Below are positions 24,526-28,062 of a DNA stretch of 28,062 nt, in pieces (the stretch's first letter is position 1; the number at the start of each line of letters is the position of its first letter). The stretch comes from Paulinella micropora (lineage: Eukaryota > Cercozoa > Imbricatea > Euglyphida > Paulinellidae). The DNA lies in the NCBI GenBank assembly GCA_019918135.1, contig WBZZ01001014.1, positions 1-28,062 of the forward strand, in the 5' to 3' direction. The notes beneath the pieces were generated by a model that saw only the letters and a program-made list of their open reading frames with translations, was not told where the DNA came from and ran no database searches. Both the position numbers and the translations under genes were made by a program.

Positions 24526-24878
24526 AGCAACCATGAACATGACGAGCAAGGAGGAGAGTCGGCCCTGGTAAAGTTCTGCTGTTTCAAGGCACAGTACCTT
24601 GGCTGGTGTTTGTCATTAAAGTCTCAATTCTTATTGGCTTATAATCTATGCCCCCCCAGGCCCTTCCCCCTCTCTCCCCCCATTCCTTCCACTGTACAAG
24701 AAAGAGGAGGAGAGAGGAAAGGAGGAGGAGGGTGGGCACCCCCCCCTCCCCCTCCTCCTCCCCGCTCCATACCATTTTCATTTTGTAAAAAATACAAAGA
24801 AGAAGAAGAAGCTCCTGCAGGGACTTTCCCCTATCTCCCCCTGTAAGTGGACACAGCAAGGAGCGGAGGGCGCTGGAC
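24526..24878 (+). promoter_or_regulatory. Intergenic region before the helicase gene
   Basis: TTTAATTAAAG overlaps the end of the preceding frame (about 24515-24528). A further ATTAAA is at about 24615. A G-rich then C-rich block (GGGTGGGCACC-C5 core, about 24700-24765) lies 115 bp before ATG 24879, followed by an AAGAAGAAGAAG tract. I see no convincing gene. Confidence 0.4.
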
Positions 24879-26348
24879 ATGTTCCAGCCAGCACCGGCGG
24901 AAGCTGCTACACAGACTACCAAACGAGCCCTGCCGCCAATCGAAAGCGAGCGCGATGTACTTGTGCTGAGCCCGCGCAAGCGCCCGTGCAGTCAAAAGGA
25001 GCCCGACGACATAGTCTGGCTCGGCGAATACAGTTCAGGGAGCCCGTTTTTCCAGCCCCGCTACAATGACACGAACTGGAACAGCAAAGACGTCGTTGAC
25101 AAGTTTCTCGTCATGCGGTGCGGCTCTGCTGGTGCCTCCCTCTTTCTTGTCGAGCGCGGGCCGGAACTTACTGGCTCGGGCCCGCATGTTTTTGAGCTGC
25201 AATACACGGGGCCTCCCACAGACCCCTATCATCGGCGCCCTTGCTTGGCCCGCAGAGGCGTTTTCCACTATGCGGGAAATAATAACGCCAAAGTCAGAGT
25301 TACCATTTACAGCCGCATCCTGAGCGTCTACTGCTGCAACACTGAATGCACAGCACAAAAGTACCCGGAGCATTTCAATCTAGACGAACTAGAAATAGCA
25401 AAGGCTGAATGGCAACGGCAATGGCAGGCAGACTACACAGAAGAGGAGGATTTAGAGAGCAATGACCCCGACGACAACGAGGAGCAGGAAGAACAAGAAG
25501 GAGACTACTTTGCAAGCTCAAGCTCAAGCAGCGGTTTAAGCACCTCTCTTAAGCCAGGTCGGCTAACCACAGTTGATGTGGCTCGCTTCTTGAAAGAACA
25601 GCGCAGTCATACAAAAAAGACTTCCTTCAAGGTTCATGACAGAGGGAGCCATTACTATATCGAATACTATGAAACCAAGACGGGGAGCAAACATCACCCT
25701 TGCCCTGCTTACGATGGTGTCTTTCACGATCAATGCAATGCCAAGATCACCGCCCTAACCGAGACTTGTAAGCTGTTGGCTTCTTGCAAAGATCGTCAGT
25801 GCTCCCAGAAAGGTCCTGTGTATTTTGAGCTGACGCCAAAAGGAACAGAGGGGAAAGAAAATGAAGGGCAGCAAGAAGACGCGGCCGACGGAGAGGGCGG
25901 AGCCCTTGGCCAGGACAAGTCCGGCGAGGGGGCAGACAAGAAAGACTACATCGACATGCAGGAATATGAAGAGGAACTGAATGAACTACTGGCTCCGCTA
26001 CAGGACCCGACGAAACCCGCACGTCGCTACGTTGGGGAAGACCTGCCGAGCACCGACCTTGACATCTACATTCAGAGCAAAAAGGATTGTATGGAAGAAG
26101 CCATTGATTTTTTCGTGTCTCACTGGCACGATGCAGCTAGCGACGGACGACTGGTTAGGCCCCTGGACCAAAAGCAAGCTCGTAGGCCGCCGGCAAAACT
26201 TTTCGAACAAGAGTACAAAAGAGCTCGCAAAAGATTTATGGAGCGGTTGACTCTTTTTTTGAACCCTTATATGTGCGAGTTAAAGGCGATGGGCAAACGG
26301 CTCTATGCTGTTCTGACAATGTCTTCGGATGGGAAAGAAAGGAAGTGA
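24879..26348 (+). CDS. D5-like primase-helicase, N-terminal part with two UL52-type zinc ribbons
   Basis: 489 residues from ATG 24879. A basic SPRKRPC patch (about 31-37) may be a nuclear signal. Zinc ribbon 1: C122-x7-H130-x21-C152-x4-C157. Zinc ribbon 2: C275-x7-H283-x19-C303-x4-C308, preceded by VARFLKEQR (about 235-243). Both match the ribbon in the HNH protein at 20156 and the C-terminal zinc motif of herpes UL52-type primases. Acidic low-complexity linkers (about 188-220 and 335-365) separate the modules. No primase catalytic triad is recognised, so this may be only the DNA-binding part. The in-frame TGA at 26346 lies inside a GTGAGT, and the same frame continues open into the helicase part. 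More A-rich than most neighbours. Confidence 0.75.
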   Translation: MFQPAPAEAATQTTKRALPPIESERDVLVLSPRKRPCSQKEPDDIVWLGEYSSGSPFFQPRYNDTNWNSKDVVDKFLVMRCGSAGASLFLVERGPELTGSGPHVFELQYTGPPTDPYHRRPCLARRGVFHYAGNNNAKVRVTIYSRILSVYCCNTECTAQKYPEHFNLDELEIAKAEWQRQWQADYTEEEDLESNDPDDNEEQEEQEGDYFASSSSSSGLSTSLKPGRLTTVDVARFLKEQRSHTKKTSFKVHDRGSHYYIEYYETKTGSKHHPCPAYDGVFHDQCNAKITALTETCKLLASCKDRQCSQKGPVYFELTPKGTEGKENEGQQEDAADGEGGALGQDKSGEGADKKDYIDMQEYEEELNELLAPLQDPTKPARRYVGEDLPSTDLDIYIQSKKDCMEEAIDFFVSHWHDAASDGRLVRPLDQKQARRPPAKLFEQEYKRARKRFMERLTLFLNPYMCELKAMGKRLYAVLTMSSDGKERK

Positions 26349-27143
26349 GTCGTTGAAAACGAAAACGAGTTTTTACGCAGCGGTAGAACCTTCCCGCTGG
26401 AGATCCCACCCCACACCATTCGCTGGTCTCCAGCCGCCAAGGCAGCTGAACAGGCCCAAGAAGTCGCCGCCAACAGGGCACCTAAGCGGCAAAGCACTAC
26501 CGCCGGGGGCCGGCTTCTTCGCAGCAACGTGATTTGCGTCTGGTCGGAGAACCCTAATCATCGCTGGGCGAATTCGATGGAGAACTTTTTTACTTTGCGT
26601 GACGAAGAGCTGAACAACGCACGATCCAGTGCATACCGCTCGACCTATCTGAACGCATTCACGGGTTTCAGGGTCCCGCCCGCCCAGATAGAGGCTTTCA
26701 TGGAGGCGCGGGGGCTCGACGATAACGCCATGTTCGACCTCGCACAACCACTCCGGGAATACATGCACGACGTGTTGGCTGGGGGAGTCACACAAATGTA
26801 TCTTTACATACAAAAGTGGTTCAAGACCCTATTAAGAGATGGCATCAAACCAGAGCAGGCGCTGGTCTTCATTTCTTTGCCAGGAGCGGGCAAGAGCACA
26901 CTCGTCGACCTTCTGACCCGAGTAGTCGGAGCCAACTGGGTTTTTAAAACCAGCAAGCCAGATGAAGTTTTTGGCAAACATAACTCACAGCTAGCAGGCA
27001 AGATCCTGGTGGTTTCGGAGGAGGCCGTGCACTCGACCAACAAGCAGGGCTCTAACACAATCAAGGACATAATTACCAGTAAAAACAAAACAAGAATATA
27101 CACTCCGAACAACAGCTATATTTTTATCAAAAAAATACAGTAA
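26349..27143 (+). CDS. D5-like SF3 primase-helicase, ATPase part
   Basis: Open in the same frame as the preceding segment, directly after the TGA at 26346; the first ATG is at 26578. It begins with a D5_N-like region (YLNAFTGF), then Walker A ISLPGAGKSTLVDLL (about 26872-26916) and the FGKHNSQLAGKILVVSEEA block (about 26970-27026) holding the Walker B acidic residues, then IKDIITSKNKT. This is the order seen in D5/DUF5906-type superfamily 3 helicases, which unwind DNA at viral replication forks. The sensor/arginine-finger region expected next is not in this frame. After an A7 run (27129-27135) the -1 frame encodes NERATRYIPPP, a plausible remnant of it. So the gene is broken by an indel or continues by splicing. 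Confidence 0.75.
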   Translation, partial: VVENENEFLRSGRTFPLEIPPHTIRWSPAAKAAEQAQEVAANRAPKRQSTTAGGRLLRSNVICVWSENPNHRWANSMENFFTLRDEELNNARSSAYRSTYLNAFTGFRVPPAQIEAFMEARGLDDNAMFDLAQPLREYMHDVLAGGVTQMYLYIQKWFKTLLRDGIKPEQALVFISLPGAGKSTLVDLLTRVVGANWVFKTSKPDEVFGKHNSQLAGKILVVSEEAVHSTNKQGSNTIKDIITSKNKTRIYTPNNSYIFIKKIQ

Positions 27144-27228
27144 ATGAGAGAGCAACACGCTACATCCCCCCGCCCAACCATGCCCCACGGCACGCCCTAA
27201 GTACTCCTCGACTACTCTCTGCCGACAA

Positions 27229-27303
27229 GTAATTGCTTATTTTTTTTACGTGACTCAGTATAAATAACTAACAAGAATACAACACCGAGGTCTTTTGGCG
27301 CAG
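27229..27303 (+). other. Candidate spliceosomal intron near the helicase 3' end
   Basis: GTAATT at 27229, an AACTAAC branch-like box at 27266-27272, and a 3' site TTTTGGCGCAG ending at 27303, about 32 bases after the branch A. Removing these 75 bases keeps the frame that encodes NERATRYIPPP in phase with the frame ending at 27628 and removes its three stops. A longer alternative uses GTAAAT at 27140 (164 bases), which instead joins the ATPase frame directly. Confidence 0.4.
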
Positions 27304-27322
27304 TGCCTATTCTAGCAGCCCC

Positions 27323-27628
27323 ATGCACGTCCAATACTTATATGAAAAGATTACCACCGCCAAAGGCTTCGGTGACGAGACAGGCTCGGTGGCGCAGTGG
27401 GGGGCTGAGCAATGGCGGGATCGTTACAATGGTTGGTGTCGCCGCAATCGCCGCGGGTCCTACACTGGGATAGACTGGCTGCGCTTCACGCGGGACCTGG
27501 CCTTTTATTTTAGGTGGGACGCACAAGCAGACAGGCTACTTGCAACTCTTTCACAAGAAGAGCAACAGCAGCACTGTCGCGCCCAAATTATGGGTATGCA
27601 TGCCCGAGCGGAGGGCATGCTTGAGTAG
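27323..27628 (+). CDS. Probable C-terminal part of the helicase gene
   Basis: ATG 27323 gives 101 residues, but the frame is open from 27272 and reads sensible residues upstream (EVFWRSAYSSP). It contains VQYLYEKI, many Trp/Arg, and a helical C-terminus (LATLSQEEQQQ). A C-terminal helical domain after the ATPase core is normal for D5-type helicases. It lies in the same frame as the NERATRYIPPP stretch, separated by stop codons within a candidate intron. An independent small gene is the alternative. ATTAAAATAACG (about 27679-27690) follows. Confidence 0.5.
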   Translation: MHVQYLYEKITTAKGFGDETGSVAQWGAEQWRDRYNGWCRRNRRGSYTGIDWLRFTRDLAFYFRWDAQADRLLATLSQEEQQQHCRAQIMGMHARAEGMLE

Positions 27629-28062
27629 AAAGCGAACTGGCCCCCCGCAGAGAGCGTGAAATTTCGTAATTTCCTTTTGATTAAAATAACGTTTTTTTGT
27701 ATACTGCATCAAGCCTCAGCTAGTTTCCTTGGCCGGTTTTCTGGTCCCCCCGATTATACGCCAAGCCACTGCAATGAAGAGCGAGGGTCGGGAATGAAGT
27801 GATGTCCAGGCTGTTGTAGAAAGCACGCATTATTTTTTTTGTTCCCCCAAATACGCGACTCCACACACACTCCTCTCTCTCCCTTCTCTCCCTCTCCCCT
27901 TCCCCACCTTCTCCTACAGACAGGCGCACACTCCTCATCCCCACTTGGGGGGTGGGGTATATATTATTTCTCTGTCGCCATGCTCTACTCTTATGCTCCC
28001 TCTTATACACAGAAACCTAAAATTTTAATATCTTCATATCTGCCACCCAAGATTTATATTGA
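27629..28062. other. AT-rich and pyrimidine-rich end region, possible small minus-strand ORF
   Basis: A poly(A) site lies at about 27679, then mostly unassigned DNA. On the minus strand a G/A-rich tract (about 27865-27910) and ACAAAAAAAATA precede an ATG at 27830 with a 36-residue ORF to 27720. This has the 5' layout of real genes here, but the peptide is short and unrecognised. A coding-like hydrophobic/basic stretch (SLFIAVAWRIIGGTRK) exists in its -1 frame. The final 100 bases are AT-rich with nothing identifiable. Confidence 0.3.

Noticed and set aside
1..28062. tRNA, rRNA, replication origin or terminal repeats.
   Set aside because: I saw no cloverleaf, rRNA-like or long terminal repeat sequence by eye; a dedicated scan was not possible.

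Overview
The window looks like part of the genome of a large eukaryotic DNA virus, most likely a member of the Nucleocytoviricota, or a viral segment integrated in a protist genome. Evidence: densely packed genes on both strands; a eukaryote/virus-type ribonucleotide reductase small subunit; a D5-like primase-helicase with herpesvirus-UL52-type zinc ribbons; an 'IRFNP' zinc-finger nuclease family known from giant viruses; viral protein kinases, MYND fingers and Sel1 repeats; AATAAA/ATTAAA signals at gene ends; no rRNA or tRNA gene, no bacterial operon structure and no Shine-Dalgarno spacing. GC content is fairly high. I cannot name a family or a host; a pandoravirus/mollivirus-like amoeba virus is only a guess.

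Layout. 1-2 kb: LRR-like protein (+). 2-3.2 kb: double-MYND protein (-). 3.4-4.5 kb: second LRR-like protein (-). 4.8-5.6 kb: membrane-anchored or secreted protein (+). 5.95-7.15 kb: possible methyltransferase-fold protein (+). 7.2-8.5 kb: two paralogous two-helix membrane proteins (-). 8.6-10.3 kb: divergent kinase-like protein (-). 10.5-12.4 kb: GNAT acetyltransferase in a large multidomain protein (+). 12.4-14.4 kb: a rearranged mirror-like locus holding two zinc-finger arrays and two copies of a nuclease domain, one of each decayed. 14.7-15.8 kb: ribonucleotide reductase R2 (+), followed by a partial copy of its own 3' end. 16.4-17.5 kb: Sel1-repeat protein (+). 17.6-19.9 kb: large LRR-like protein with an F-box-like start (+). 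20.2-21.1 kb: zinc ribbon fused to an HNH nuclease (+). 21.2-22.4 kb: protein kinase (-). 22.6-22.9 kb: small tandem-repeat/coiled-coil protein (+). 23.2-24.5 kb: MYND protein (+). 24.9-27.6 kb: D5-like primase-helicase in pieces (+). 27.6-28.06 kb: AT-rich and pyrimidine-rich tail.

Genes appear to be single units. Most 5' flanks carry a G-run/C-run palindrome about 50-160 bp before the start, often with an A-rich stretch just before the ATG. Convergent pairs share a T-run/A-run terminator or poly(A) signal.

Functional groups: DNA synthesis and metabolism (R2, primase-helicase); nucleases with DNA-binding fingers; signalling and host manipulation (two kinases, MYND, LRR, Sel1, GNAT); and a membrane/secreted group (4.8-8.5 kb).

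The most notable observations are: (1) one UL52-type zinc-ribbon domain shared between the helicase gene and an HNH nuclease; (2) the interleaved mirror arrangement at 12.4-14.4 kb; (3) at least eight reading-frame breaks, all of the same (-1) sign, three of them at 7-base homopolymers; (4) intron-like signals at breaks in the helicase gene; (5) the recurrent promoter-side G/C palindrome.
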